Source: Verrucomicrobiaceae bacterium (GTDB lineage: Bacteria; Verrucomicrobiota; Verrucomicrobiia; Chthoniobacterales; Chthoniobacteraceae). From it: 38,527 bases of DNA. How positions within the stretch are numbered: position 1 is the stretch's first letter; each line of letters starts with the position of its first letter. A program made the position numbers and the translations under genes. The stretch is taken from contig SXWH01000130.1 of assembly GCA_005791535.1 (NCBI GenBank), forward strand, positions 1 to 38,527. The letters are read 5' to 3'. The notes beneath the pieces are model-generated. The model was not told where the DNA came from and ran no database searches. It saw nothing but the letters and a program-made list of their open reading frames with translations. Shown here one piece after another: positions 8,508 through 16,301 of the stretch.

Positions 8508-9070
8508 GCCGGAAACAGCCAGCAATTCTTGAAACGCTGAAGCCTCGGGAAACCCGAGGCTTCACGCTTTTGGAGGTGATGACCGTGATCGTGATCATCG
8601 GCATCCTCGCGATACTCATCGTCCCAGCTTACATGAAGTATGAGGAGAAAGCCCGCCGCGAAGTCTGTGTAGCGCGCCTGAAGGGGCTCTACGTAGCGAC
8701 CGTCGGTTTTATCGGGACCAACGAGGGTAAATGGCCCCGCATCCAACCGACAATGGGCGACGACGCCAAGTTTGCAGAGCAATGGTATGAGGTCGTGAAA
8801 CACCACGGTCTCGGCTGGCACGACCTCGTTTGCCCGTCGGTCCAGCGCAAGCTCAACAACCCGGATGTGAGCAAGCCCGAACTGCATCGCATGGATTACG
8901 TCAGCACTTTCTTTGACGATCGCCCCGGAACTCCAACCAGGTGGCCGTATCAGCCGTGGTTCCTTGAGCGTCAGGACATGCACGGCACCGGCCAGCTCGT
9001 GATACTCGCAAATGGCAGCGTGGTCGACGTGCACGAAGCGCGCCGGCTTACGTCACAGCCCACGCCGTAG
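8504..9070 (+). CDS. Type II secretion/type IV pilus-like pseudopilin
   Basis: A 188-residue protein with a class III signal: RG19|F20TLLEV, cleavage after Gly19, with glutamate at mature position +5 (Glu24). A hydrophobic helix follows (VMTVIVIIGILAILIVPAYM, about 25-44), then a charged alpha1-C segment and a small globular domain with H-x-x-D/ANGSVVDVHEARR near the end. This is the layout of the many verrucomicrobial prepilin-like proteins, whose roles are mostly unknown. No ATG or GTG lies upstream of the cleavage motif in frame. The start used is TTG at 8504, overlapping the previous stop by TTGA. A perfect hairpin sits within codons 12-20. Confidence 0.88.
   Translation: MSRKQPAILETLKPRETRGFTLLEVMTVIVIIGILAILIVPAYMKYEEKARREVCVARLKGLYVATVGFIGTNEGKWPRIQPTMGDDAKFAEQWYEVVKHHGLGWHDLVCPSVQRKLNNPDVSKPELHRMDYVSTFFDDRPGTPTRWPYQPWFLERQDMHGTGQLVILANGSVVDVHEARRLTSQPTP
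8539..8571 (+). promoter_or_regulatory. Perfect hairpin inside the pseudopilin N-terminal coding region
   Basis: An 11-bp perfect inverted repeat (8539-8549 with 8553-8563) with an AAA loop is followed four bases later by TTTT (8568-8571). It resembles an intrinsic terminator, yet it lies in frame within the sequence encoding the prepilin cleavage motif. It could terminate the upstream gene's transcript, attenuate pseudopilin expression, or protect mRNA. Confidence 0.55.
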
Positions 9071-9115
9071 TTTCCGTCCTTGTTCAATACGGCAATTTGA
9101 ACGACAGAAGGCCGG

Positions 9116-9829
9116 ATGTTAATCGACGCCGCTATCAATCCAGCCGAAATCGCACTCCTTCCGACAAAGGATTTGTCGCGCACGATATGCGTAGTTTTCG
9201 ACATCCTGCGTGCGACCTCTTCGATGATCACCGGCATCGCGAGTGGCGCGACAGAAATCTGGCCCGTTCAGACCATTGAACAAGCACGCGAACTCCGCCT
9301 GGGAATGGCGGATATCGTTCTCGGCGGCGAGCGGCACGGCGACCCGATTGAGGGGTTCGATATCGGCAATAATCCGATGGATTACACGCGAATGGCCGGA
9401 CGTCGAATTGCGACGACTACGACAAACGGAACCGTCGCACTCCGCGCTTGCGACGCAGCCGAACGCGTCCTCGTCGGCGCGATCCTGAATCTCGATGCCC
9501 TGCGCGTAGCGATCGCCGGCACGGAGAGTGTCCTGCTTGTCTGCGCCGGCACTTTTGAAACCCTCGCGCTCGAGGACGTCCTCGCAGCAGGAATGCTGGC
9601 GCGGTTTTTTCCCGATGCAGAGCTGACCGACGCCGCGCGCACATGCGTAAGCGTTGCTGATGCATACCCGACACCACTCGAAGGCCTGCTCGCTGCACGC
9701 AACGGCCGCGCCCTCGCAAACCGGGGATGGCGCGACCAGGTGGAATGGTGCGCTGATGTCTCGCGTTTTTCCACGATTGGTGTCATGACTGGCGGGGTGA
9801 TCCGACCGCTGCAAACATCTGCCGCATGA
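9116..9829 (+). CDS. comB: ComB-family 2-phosphosulfolactate phosphatase
   Basis: A 237-residue protein matching the ComB family. ComB removes phosphate from 2-phosphosulfolactate, a step of coenzyme M synthesis in methanogens. Bacterial members are also common without that pathway, where sulfolactate or another phosphoester is the likely product. Signatures seen: VVFDILRATSSMITGIASGA near the N-terminus, GGERHGDPIEGFDIGNNP in the middle and RRIATTTTNGTVAL, which carry the conserved Asp, Arg and Thr residues of the family. A near-consensus AGAAGG lies 4-5 bp before the ATG. The stop overlaps the next gene's start (ATGA at 9826-9829). No comA or comC homologue is in the window. Confidence 0.93.
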   Translation: MLIDAAINPAEIALLPTKDLSRTICVVFDILRATSSMITGIASGATEIWPVQTIEQARELRLGMADIVLGGERHGDPIEGFDIGNNPMDYTRMAGRRIATTTTNGTVALRACDAAERVLVGAILNLDALRVAIAGTESVLLVCAGTFETLALEDVLAAGMLARFFPDAELTDAARTCVSVADAYPTPLEGLLAARNGRALANRGWRDQVEWCADVSRFSTIGVMTGGVIRPLQTSAA

Positions 9830-11307
9830 GCGAGCCGCCAGCCAACCGAGGCGGACCGATCCGCGATTTGCTGGATGAATTCTCTCGCCTGCCCGAGGCG
9901 CAGCGTACGTTCATCGCAGGCATTGTTGCGGTGATTCTCCACCTGCTGCTTTTTGCTGGCGGCGGGATTTTGATTTACCGCCTCCACGCGAATCGCCCGG
10001 CAACTCCTCCGCCAAAGAAGAATCTCGAGGTCGTCCTGCTAACGCCCACGCCGCCTCCCGCGCAAAAACCGCCACAGCTCGCGGCAGCAACGCCGACACC
10101 GACGCCCGCACCAATGCCGAAGCCCGAGAAGCTGACACCGCAAGAGTCCATGCTTCTGAGCGAAAAATTCCGTCTGTTGCCTGCTGAGATTCAGCGCGAG
10201 TACGTCGATGTCGACGGACTTGCCCGCAAGAAGAACGTCTCAAAGCGCGCACTGCTCGAAAGCTGGGCGGACAGCGTCGCTGGCAGTGTGAAGCCCGGCA
10301 AAGGTGATGGCCCTCTGCCGGCGCAGGACGGACGCGACCTGCCATTCAACAACTTCAAGGATCAGCAGGCCAGTCTCGGCAAGAACCTCGATCCCTCTTC
10401 ACCGTCGGAGAAACTCCCGATGCCCGAACAACCGCAGGCCGCGCGCCCGATATTTCAGCCTCAACCGATTGCAAAGGACGCTCTTTCGCCATCGCCGCAA
10501 GGCAGACCGATTCCGAAAGTTGCCGAGGTTGCGAAAGCCGCGTCGAAGGAAGAAACAACGACTCCACCTCCGCCACAGAGCAGCAGACTCATCATCGCAA
10601 GCGCGGCCACACCACCACCGAATCTTCGTAAAACACGCGAAGCCGGACCGGATGAAATCCCGATGTTTCTTCGCCAGCCGGATCCACCAAAAGCTCCTGA
10701 TTTCACACCCCGCGACACGACACCGCCACAGGACCAACTGAGGCCGACACCTGCACCAACGCCCACACCCAAGCCGCTGCCGACGCCGGAGCCAGTGAAG
10801 GTCGTAAAGAACACGCCAGTCACGGAACTCAAGCAGCCCACGCCAAAGCCGGAAGCAGACGAGAAGCTAAACGTAATCCAAGCGCGGCTACCAAACCAGA
10901 TTCGCCCGCAGCCAGTGCAGAATCCCAGTTACGCGCCGCATCAGGTGATGACAAAGAATGATGGCGGCAACGCACCCCCCGGACCGAATGGAGTAGACGC
11001 TGTCGCCACTCTCTCCGGGAAATACAAAAAGGGATTGAACTCAATCGTCGGTTCCCGCTGGACCCACTTTGTTAAGGATCCGCGCTTCAGCAGTCTCCTC
11101 AGCGCTGGTCAGACCACCCTTCAATTCACGATCGACGCGCGCGGGAAGATCGTTCGCGTGAAGGTCATCGATAATACTTCGAACAGTGCTCACGCACAGT
11201 TGTGCGAGCGGGCATTTATCGAATCCCAGCCCGACATCGACGCTCCACCTCGTGGAGTGCTTCGCGCCGGCGTCTACGAAGATACGTTCACTTTCGTCCT
11301 CTACTGA
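9826..11307 (+). CDS. TonB/TolA-like membrane-anchored energy transducer
   Basis: A 493-residue protein. A cytoplasmic N-terminus is followed by one transmembrane helix (about 29-52, FIAGIVAVILHLLLFAGGGI) and a very long periplasmic linker full of Pro, Lys, Thr and Ala (about 57-390). The linker is interrupted by a short helical, non-proline segment (about 105-175). The C-terminal domain (about 395-493) is TonB/TolA-like and ends DNTSNSAHAQLCE...FTFVLY. ExbB and ExbD are encoded downstream, so it most likely spans the periplasm and transmits proton-motive force. The linker is longer than in typical TonB. Its C-domain is clearly paralogous to that of the next gene. It overlaps comB by four bases. 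Confidence 0.85.
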   Translation: MSEPPANRGGPIRDLLDEFSRLPEAQRTFIAGIVAVILHLLLFAGGGILIYRLHANRPATPPPKKNLEVVLLTPTPPPAQKPPQLAAATPTPTPAPMPKPEKLTPQESMLLSEKFRLLPAEIQREYVDVDGLARKKNVSKRALLESWADSVAGSVKPGKGDGPLPAQDGRDLPFNNFKDQQASLGKNLDPSSPSEKLPMPEQPQAARPIFQPQPIAKDALSPSPQGRPIPKVAEVAKAASKEETTTPPPPQSSRLIIASAATPPPNLRKTREAGPDEIPMFLRQPDPPKAPDFTPRDTTPPQDQLRPTPAPTPTPKPLPTPEPVKVVKNTPVTELKQPTPKPEADEKLNVIQARLPNQIRPQPVQNPSYAPHQVMTKNDGGNAPPGPNGVDAVATLSGKYKKGLNSIVGSRWTHFVKDPRFSSLLSAGQTTLQFTIDARGKIVRVKVIDNTSNSAHAQLCERAFIESQPDIDAPPRGVLRAGVYEDTFTFVLY

Positions 11308-11311
11308 TTTC

Positions 11312-11896
11312 ATGAAGATCACCACCGCCACAATCATTCTAGCGCTCAGCGCAATGGCTGGAGCTCAAGCTCCGACTCCACCGCCGCCGAAACCAAAAGT
11401 GCTCAAGCCGGCACCAGCGACCAAACCCAAATCCAAGCCGAAACCGCGCGCCACTCCGAAGCCGACAACCACCGAGGAACCGACTCCGGAGCCAGCAGAC
11501 TCTCCCGCTCTGCCACCAGCGGAAACACCGCAGCCAGCACCACAGCGTCCGCAAGCTACTCCATCCGTTCCCGTCGCCGATGCACCGAAGCGCAGCAGGG
11601 CCGCCGAGACCGCAGTTTCCGGATACATGCCCAAAGTGAAAGCCACCTTGGGAAAGGGCTGGGCTGCTGCCATTCAGCCGCGCGCATCGGAGTTCCAGCC
11701 GGGCAATGTGGGCGTCATTTTTAAACTCGATGTAGGTGGCTCCGTAACCGACGTCCGGATCACGGATAACTCGTCAAACGAAGCCTTCGCAAAATTCTGC
11801 GAAGACTACGTTCGAGCGCTCAAGTTTGATGAACCGCCCACCCGCGCGCTCGAAAACGGAGCACTCGAGGTTCCATTCACCTTTTCGCTTTACTGA
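11312..11896 (+). CDS. Secreted TonB/TolA C-domain paralogue with proline-rich linker
   Basis: A 194-residue protein starting 4 bp after the larger TonB-like gene; the longer frame beginning inside that gene is rejected. It has a signal-peptide-like N-terminus (about 1-19, ending AGAQA) that could instead act as an uncleaved anchor. A Pro/Lys/Thr-rich linker (20-95) precedes the C-terminal domain (about 100-194), which ends DNSSNEAFAKFCEDY...PPTRALE...FTFSLY. The spacing of DN(S/T)SN-x-A-x-A-x-x-CE, PPR and the F-T-F-x-L-Y end is shared with its neighbour, so the two arose by duplication. If the signal peptide is cleaved it would be a soluble periplasmic form. Next come exbB and exbD. Confidence 0.82.
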   Translation: MKITTATIILALSAMAGAQAPTPPPPKPKVLKPAPATKPKSKPKPRATPKPTTTEEPTPEPADSPALPPAETPQPAPQRPQATPSVPVADAPKRSRAAETAVSGYMPKVKATLGKGWAAAIQPRASEFQPGNVGVIFKLDVGGSVTDVRITDNSSNEAFAKFCEDYVRALKFDEPPTRALENGALEVPFTFSLY

Positions 11897-11902
11897 CATC
11901 TC

Positions 11903-12637
11903 ATGCTGACAAGCCTCTGCATTCTCGCCGTCGCCAATCCTGCGCTTCCGTGGTTCACCCGCGTATGCGAATTTTTCCGACAGGGCGGGCTGTTCATGAT
12001 CCCGCTGCTCGCGTGCTCGGTCATCGCCGTCACGGTCACGATCATGCGCGCCGTCGCTCTCCGGCGGCACCTCATCATTCCGGAAGAACTGGAAAAGGAA
12101 ATCGAGCGCCTGCAACCACACGACACGCCGGAATCTGTTGTTCGCCTTTCGCGCCTCGTACGGAACGACACGTCGACGCTCGCGAGAATCGCCCAGGCTG
12201 GCATCAACAACCTTCAACTTCCCAAGGAAGAAAACATGAACGCCGTGCAGACAACCGCGCGACACGAGATCGTTCAGATGGAACGCGGGCTTCACATTCT
12301 CGAAATCATCATCGGCATCGCACCGCTCATCGGACTGCTCGGAGCGGTCTCCGGTCTCGTAGCGGTATTCGGTGCATTTGGTGACAGCCAGACGGCACAG
12401 GACCCGCGAATGATCGCAGCCGGAATCGCGGAGGCACTGAGCACAACGGTCGTGGGAATCGGAATCGCAATTCCAAGCCTCATCGCCCACGGACTGCTCA
12501 TCAAGAAGGTCGAGCAAATGGCCGCGGATATGGAACTGCTCATGTCCGGACTAATCGCAAAGTGCTACAATCAAAAGAACCGCCGAAGCGTTCCCGTGCC
12601 AAGCGTGTCGGAGTTCGAACAAGAGGATCCGCAATGA
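11903..12637 (+). CDS. exbB: MotA/TolQ/ExbB proton channel protein
   Basis: A 244-residue inner-membrane protein with three hydrophobic helices (about 28-47, 130-153 and 170-196) and the family's cytoplasmic domain between the first two. Diagnostic segments are GIAPLIGLLGAVSGLVAVFGAF and AGIAEALSTTVVGIGIAIPSLIAHG, which line the channel with ExbD. With ExbD it converts proton flow into movement of the TonB/TolA-like arms encoded upstream. It starts 6 bp after the previous stop and overlaps exbD by four bases (ATGA). Assignment to ExbB rather than TolQ is open, because neither tolB/pal nor a receptor gene is nearby. Confidence 0.93.
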   Translation: MLTSLCILAVANPALPWFTRVCEFFRQGGLFMIPLLACSVIAVTVTIMRAVALRRHLIIPEELEKEIERLQPHDTPESVVRLSRLVRNDTSTLARIAQAGINNLQLPKEENMNAVQTTARHEIVQMERGLHILEIIIGIAPLIGLLGAVSGLVAVFGAFGDSQTAQDPRMIAAGIAEALSTTVVGIGIAIPSLIAHGLLIKKVEQMAADMELLMSGLIAKCYNQKNRRSVPVPSVSEFEQEDPQ

Positions 12638-13047
12638 ATTTCCTTCCACGGCGCCGGCGGAAGCCGGAGATCATCATCGTCTCCCTCATCGACATTTTCG
12701 CGATTCTGCTGATCTTCGTTATCGTCAACACAACGTTCCGTCGCGAGCAGCCGGGCGTTACGATCAAGTTGCCGGAATCAAAGACCGCTGTTTCTGTGGA
12801 GACCGGAAGCGAAGCGCTGAAGCTCAGCATCGATGAGAAGGGAGACATTTTCCTCGGCGCGGAAAAAGTGGAGCTCGCAGAACTCCGCGGACGAATCGAA
12901 GACCTGATGAAACTTCCTGCACCTCCGCGACTGGCACTCGCACCCGACAAGCGCGCATCAGTCGGTACGCTGATCGGCGTTCTCGATGCGTTGAAAGAAG
13001 CTGGCGTCAAAGGCGACCTTGCTGCATTTACCGAGAAGGCGCTGTGA
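12634..13047 (+). CDS. exbD: ExbD/TolR biopolymer transport protein
   Basis: A 137-residue protein with a short basic N-terminus (RRRRKPE) and one transmembrane helix carrying the essential proton-carrying aspartate (Asp20 in IVSLIDIFAILLIFVIVN). A periplasmic alpha/beta domain follows, with the typical VTIKLPES and late APDKRASVGTLIGVLDALKEAG segments. The start at 12634 is preceded by AAGAGG, a good ribosome binding site; the longer upstream frame lies inside exbB. It forms the stator with ExbB and completes the energy-transduction unit. Confidence 0.94.
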   Translation: MNFLPRRRRKPEIIIVSLIDIFAILLIFVIVNTTFRREQPGVTIKLPESKTAVSVETGSEALKLSIDEKGDIFLGAEKVELAELRGRIEDLMKLPAPPRLALAPDKRASVGTLIGVLDALKEAGVKGDLAAFTEKAL

Positions 13048-13113
13048 AATCGCTCGCCACCAATTCAACCTTGCCACAAAACGCAGGACCACTACTTTGA
13101 CTAAACCTACTAA

Positions 13114-13578
13114 ATGACGCTCGGGAATCTCCTATCGGCAGACACCATCCTCCCGGAGATGAAGGCCACAGAACGCTACGCCGCCATCGCGGAGCTTGTT
13201 GCGTTGCTCGTCGCACAAGGCCAGATAGCGGCCGATGATCGTGAATCCGTTCTGGCCGCTCTCCGTGTGCGCGAAGAGACGATGAGCACCGGCATCGGCT
13301 TTGGTATCGCCATTCCGCATGCCTCCTCGGAGAAAGTCGGGAAGGTCGTCGCCTGCTTCGGCCGCAGTTCGGCAGGCATTGAGTTCGAATCGCTCGACAA
13401 TCAGCCCGTCAAATTCGTGGTGCTCTTCGTCGTCCCCAAAGATCAGTTCCAAACCCACCTTCGCACGCTCGCCGCAATCGCAAAGTTCCTGAATGACAGG
13501 GGCGTCCGCGAGCGGTTGGGCAAAGCAGGAAGCGCCGACGAGATTCTCGCGATCTTCCAGAACAGCGCGAAAGGCTGA
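13114..13578 (+). CDS. PTS system fructose/nitrogen-type EIIA protein
   Basis: A 154-residue EIIA domain of the fructose/mannitol/PtsN type. The phosphorylated histidine is His69 in GFGIAIPHAS; the preceding REETMSTGIG and following FESLDNQPVKFVVLFVVPK are standard. There are no EIIB or EIIC domains and no transport genes nearby, so it fits the regulatory PtsN (EIIA-Ntr) class better than a sugar uptake system. It lies 66 bp after exbD and 8 bp before the next gene, inside the same plus-strand run. A regulatory link to the Ton-like unit would be inference. Confidence 0.88.
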   Translation: MTLGNLLSADTILPEMKATERYAAIAELVALLVAQGQIAADDRESVLAALRVREETMSTGIGFGIAIPHASSEKVGKVVACFGRSSAGIEFESLDNQPVKFVVLFVVPKDQFQTHLRTLAAIAKFLNDRGVRERLGKAGSADEILAIFQNSAKG

Positions 13579-13586
13579 CCCGGACA

Positions 13587-14246
13587 ATGCTCAGGCACGC
13601 CCTGATTCTCGTACTTCTGATTACGGCACGGCTGCACGCCGAACCGTATGCACTCGATAAATACGGTGCCACCGTGAACATGCCCGACGGCGAAGGCTGG
13701 TTCCGTCGCGGAGGCCCCACGCTGCCAAGCGGCGAGTTCGCAGCATTCGCCATCAACTCCTCGAATAAATCCCACTTCGGCGTCGCTGCGATCCCAGGTT
13801 TTCCCACGAGCGACCTTCGGCATCCAACGGTCCTCAGCCGGATCATGGACACGATGAAAGTCGTCGGTCTCGAACCGAAGAGACAGCGTTTTGACGACCA
13901 GAGTTCGCCGCCGTACGTCGAGGTCATCGGTACATCGACGCTGGAATCCGGCGAAACCTTCGTCTCCGTAGCCCGCGGCATTCTCAAGAACTCCCACCTT
14001 TTCATCGCCTTCCACACCCGACCCGGCGTCGATGCCGATGCGGACCAACCCGCGTTCATGAGCAACATCGAGACGCTCCGCTTCGATGCGCCGCTCGAGT
14101 ACGTGAATTTCGACATCGCGACCACCATACCGAAACTTATCCCCTGGCACTACCGCGCATACCGTGGCGGTGCGGCGGTGGCTGCACTGCTGGTGCTCGC
14201 TTTCGGAGTGATGATCATCGTCACACGCCGCAAACGGCTTTACTGA
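13587..14246 (+). CDS. Signal peptide/C-terminal anchor protein of unknown function
   Basis: A 219-residue protein with a signal peptide (about 1-18, ending RLHAEP), an extracytoplasmic domain of about 170 residues and a C-terminal transmembrane helix (about 193-212, AAVAALLVLAFGVMIIV) followed by a basic tail TRRKRLY. This gives a periplasmic domain with a cytoplasmic tail. The domain starts with YALDKYGATVNMPDGEGWFRR, and alternates strands and helices as in stress-type proteins that measure a user-supplied value over a fit. I recognise no named family. It begins 8 bp after the EIIA gene and ends 3 bp before the ThuA-like gene, so co-transcription is likely. Confidence 0.78.
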   Translation: MLRHALILVLLITARLHAEPYALDKYGATVNMPDGEGWFRRGGPTLPSGEFAAFAINSSNKSHFGVAAIPGFPTSDLRHPTVLSRIMDTMKVVGLEPKRQRFDDQSSPPYVEVIGTSTLESGETFVSVARGILKNSHLFIAFHTRPGVDADADQPAFMSNIETLRFDAPLEYVNFDIATTIPKLIPWHYRAYRGGAAVAALLVLAFGVMIIVTRRKRLY

Positions 14247-14249
14247 ACC

Positions 14250-15020
14250 ATGCAATTTCTCCGTCTGTTCATCGCGTTTTTAGTCTTCGCCGTGAACGCC
14301 TCCGCTGCGGAACAGGGCCGCCGGATTCTGTTTCTCGTCGGCGACAGCGAATACAAAACCGCCGAAACTGTGCCGGCCTGGGCAAAAGCCACACTCGAAC
14401 CCCGGGGAATTATCTGCACTTACCTCATCGACGATCCGTCAAAACCTTTCGACTTTCCAAAACTCGCGGAATTGGAAAAAGCGGACGCACTTTTCATCAG
14501 CATCAAACGCCGCGGAATTCCGCCGGAGCAAATGAAGTTCATTCGCACGTTCATCGAGAGCGGGAAGCCGGTCATCGGCATCCGCACAGCGAGCCATGCG
14601 TTTGATCCAAAAAAGCCGGCCGACGGCGAGGCGGTGTGGCCCACATTCGACTGGGATGTGTTCGGCGGCAATTACCAGAACCACTACGGCAAAGGTCCGG
14701 CCACGCTCGCCGACGTGCGGCGCTCGGCAGTTGCCCACCCGATCCTTGATGGATTCCCGCGCACCACCGTCAAATTCTCATCGCATCTCTACAAATGCCG
14801 CGACCTCGCGAACACAACGACGTGGCTGCTCACCGGTCGCCTCGAAGGGCAACCCGAAGTGGAGGAGCCACTCGCGTGGGTGAACATCGGCGAGAAACGA
14901 AAGGCGTTTTATACTTCCCTCGGTTCGCCGGAGGATTTCCAGCAGCTGGAGTTTTCCAAGCTGCTCCTGAATGCGACGCTTTTTCTCCTCGGCGAGCCGG
15001 TTTCCAGCCCAGCGAAGTAG
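14250..15020 (+). CDS. Secreted ThuA-like protein
   Basis: A 256-residue protein with a signal peptide (about 1-20) and a ThuA-like domain (about 24-250), a glutamine-amidotransferase-like fold common in Planctomycetes and Verrucomicrobia. Visible are RRILFLVGDSEYKTAETVPAW at the first strand, FISIKRRGIPPEQ, KPVIGIRTASHAF at the nucleophile-elbow position (no cysteine there), FGGNYQNHYGKG, and HPILDGFP, the usual ThuA late motif. The family is linked by name to trehalose use in rhizobia, but secreted members are of unknown activity and often occur in glycan-degradation loci. No glycosidase is adjacent here. Confidence 0.88.
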   Translation: MQFLRLFIAFLVFAVNASAAEQGRRILFLVGDSEYKTAETVPAWAKATLEPRGIICTYLIDDPSKPFDFPKLAELEKADALFISIKRRGIPPEQMKFIRTFIESGKPVIGIRTASHAFDPKKPADGEAVWPTFDWDVFGGNYQNHYGKGPATLADVRRSAVAHPILDGFPRTTVKFSSHLYKCRDLANTTTWLLTGRLEGQPEVEEPLAWVNIGEKRKAFYTSLGSPEDFQQLEFSKLLLNATLFLLGEPVSSPAK

Positions 15021-15074
15021 TGACTTCGCAAGCGCCCGATTGCAACCGTGCGGCGGCGCTGACAGTATCGCTAC

Positions 15075-16292
15075 ATGATGAACGTCGATTGGAACAGGGT
15101 CCGCGCAGAGTTTCCCATCCTGCAGCAGCAGGTGAACGGGAAGCCGCTCGTCTATTTTGACAACGCTGCGAGTTCGCAAAAGCCGCGCGCCGTCATCGAT
15201 GCCATCTCGCACTACTACGAGCGCGACAACGCCAACGTGCACCGCGGTCTCCACGAACTGAGTTCCCGCGCGACCGATGCGTACGAAGGCGCGCGCGCAA
15301 AACTCGCGGCCTATCTCGGCGCGGAATCGGCGGATGATATCATCTTCACCCGCGGCACCACCGAGGCGATCAATCTCGTAGCGAACACATGGGGCGCGAA
15401 GAATCTCAAGGCCGACGACGTGATTCTGCTCACGGAGCTCGAACACCACAGCAATCTCGTCCCATGGCAGATGCTCGCGGAACGCACCGGCGCACGCCTG
15501 CGGTTTGTGCCGGTTACCGATGACGGCACTCTCGCGTTCGAGCCTTCCCTTCTTGATGGCGTAAAGCTCTTCGCTTTCACCCACATCTCAAACTCGATGG
15601 GCACCATCAATCCCGCGGCTGATTTCTGCCGCATTGCGCGAGCCGCCGGGGCGGTGACACTCGTGGACGGCGCGCAGTCTGTCGGGCACATCCCGGTAAA
15701 TGTTCGCGAACTCGGCTGCGATTTTTACGCGTTCTCCGGCCATAAAATGTGTGCACCCACGGGCAGCGGCGGTCTTTACGGACGCCAGGAACTCCTCCGC
15801 GCGATGCCGCCGTGGCATGGCGGAGGCGAGATGATTGTGAGCGTCACTTACGAACGCGCGACATACAAGCAGCCGCCCGCGCGGTTCGAAGCCGGCACGC
15901 CGAATATCGCCGGAGCAGCTGGACTCGGCGCCGCGGTGGATTACATCGAATCACTGGGGCGCGACGCGATCTTCTCACACGACTCCGCACTTGCGGAACA
16001 GGCCATCGCCGTTCTCCGCGAGATTCCCGGCATCCGCGTGCTGGGGCCCGACGGCGCACGCGGCGCGCTGGCTTCGTTTCACGCCGAGTGGGTGCATCCG
16101 CACGATCTGACGACGTACGCGAACGAGCACGGCCTCGCACTGCGCGGCGGCCATCACTGCAACCAGCCGCTGATGCGAAAGCTCAAACTCCCGGGGACGA
16201 CGCGCGCCAGCTTCTATTTCTACAACACCTCCGCCGAAGTGGAACGGATGGGCGAGATTCTCCGCGCGGCGCGAAAATTCTTCGACGCGTAA
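15075..16292 (+). CDS. sufS: Cysteine desulfurase, SufS type
   Basis: A 405-residue PLP enzyme that takes sulfur from cysteine as a persulfide for Fe-S cluster assembly. Motifs: FDNAASSQKP near the N-terminus, NVHRGLHELS, TRGTTEAINLVA, LTELEHHSNLVPW, the PLP lysine in FYAFSGHKMCAPTG, and the catalytic cysteine in LRGGHHCNQP, with the short loop typical of SufS. Length is normal. ATG codons at 15075 and 15078 are both possible. No sufB, sufC, sufD or sufE/U gene is present, so it is stand-alone here. It converges with the next minus-strand gene with a 9-bp gap. Confidence 0.95.
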   Translation: MMNVDWNRVRAEFPILQQQVNGKPLVYFDNAASSQKPRAVIDAISHYYERDNANVHRGLHELSSRATDAYEGARAKLAAYLGAESADDIIFTRGTTEAINLVANTWGAKNLKADDVILLTELEHHSNLVPWQMLAERTGARLRFVPVTDDGTLAFEPSLLDGVKLFAFTHISNSMGTINPAADFCRIARAAGAVTLVDGAQSVGHIPVNVRELGCDFYAFSGHKMCAPTGSGGLYGRQELLRAMPPWHGGGEMIVSVTYERATYKQPPARFEAGTPNIAGAAGLGAAVDYIESLGRDAIFSHDSALAEQAIAVLREIPGIRVLGPDGARGALASFHAEWVHPHDLTTYANEHGLALRGGHHCNQPLMRKLKLPGTTRASFYFYNTSAEVERMGEILRAARKFFDA

Positions 16293-16301
16293 TTCCCTGC
16301 A

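Noticed and set aside
9826..11896. Proline-rich stretches as possible low-complexity assembly artefacts
   Set aside because: Both frames stay open, end in paralogous folded C-domains and abut their neighbours normally, so they are real genes.
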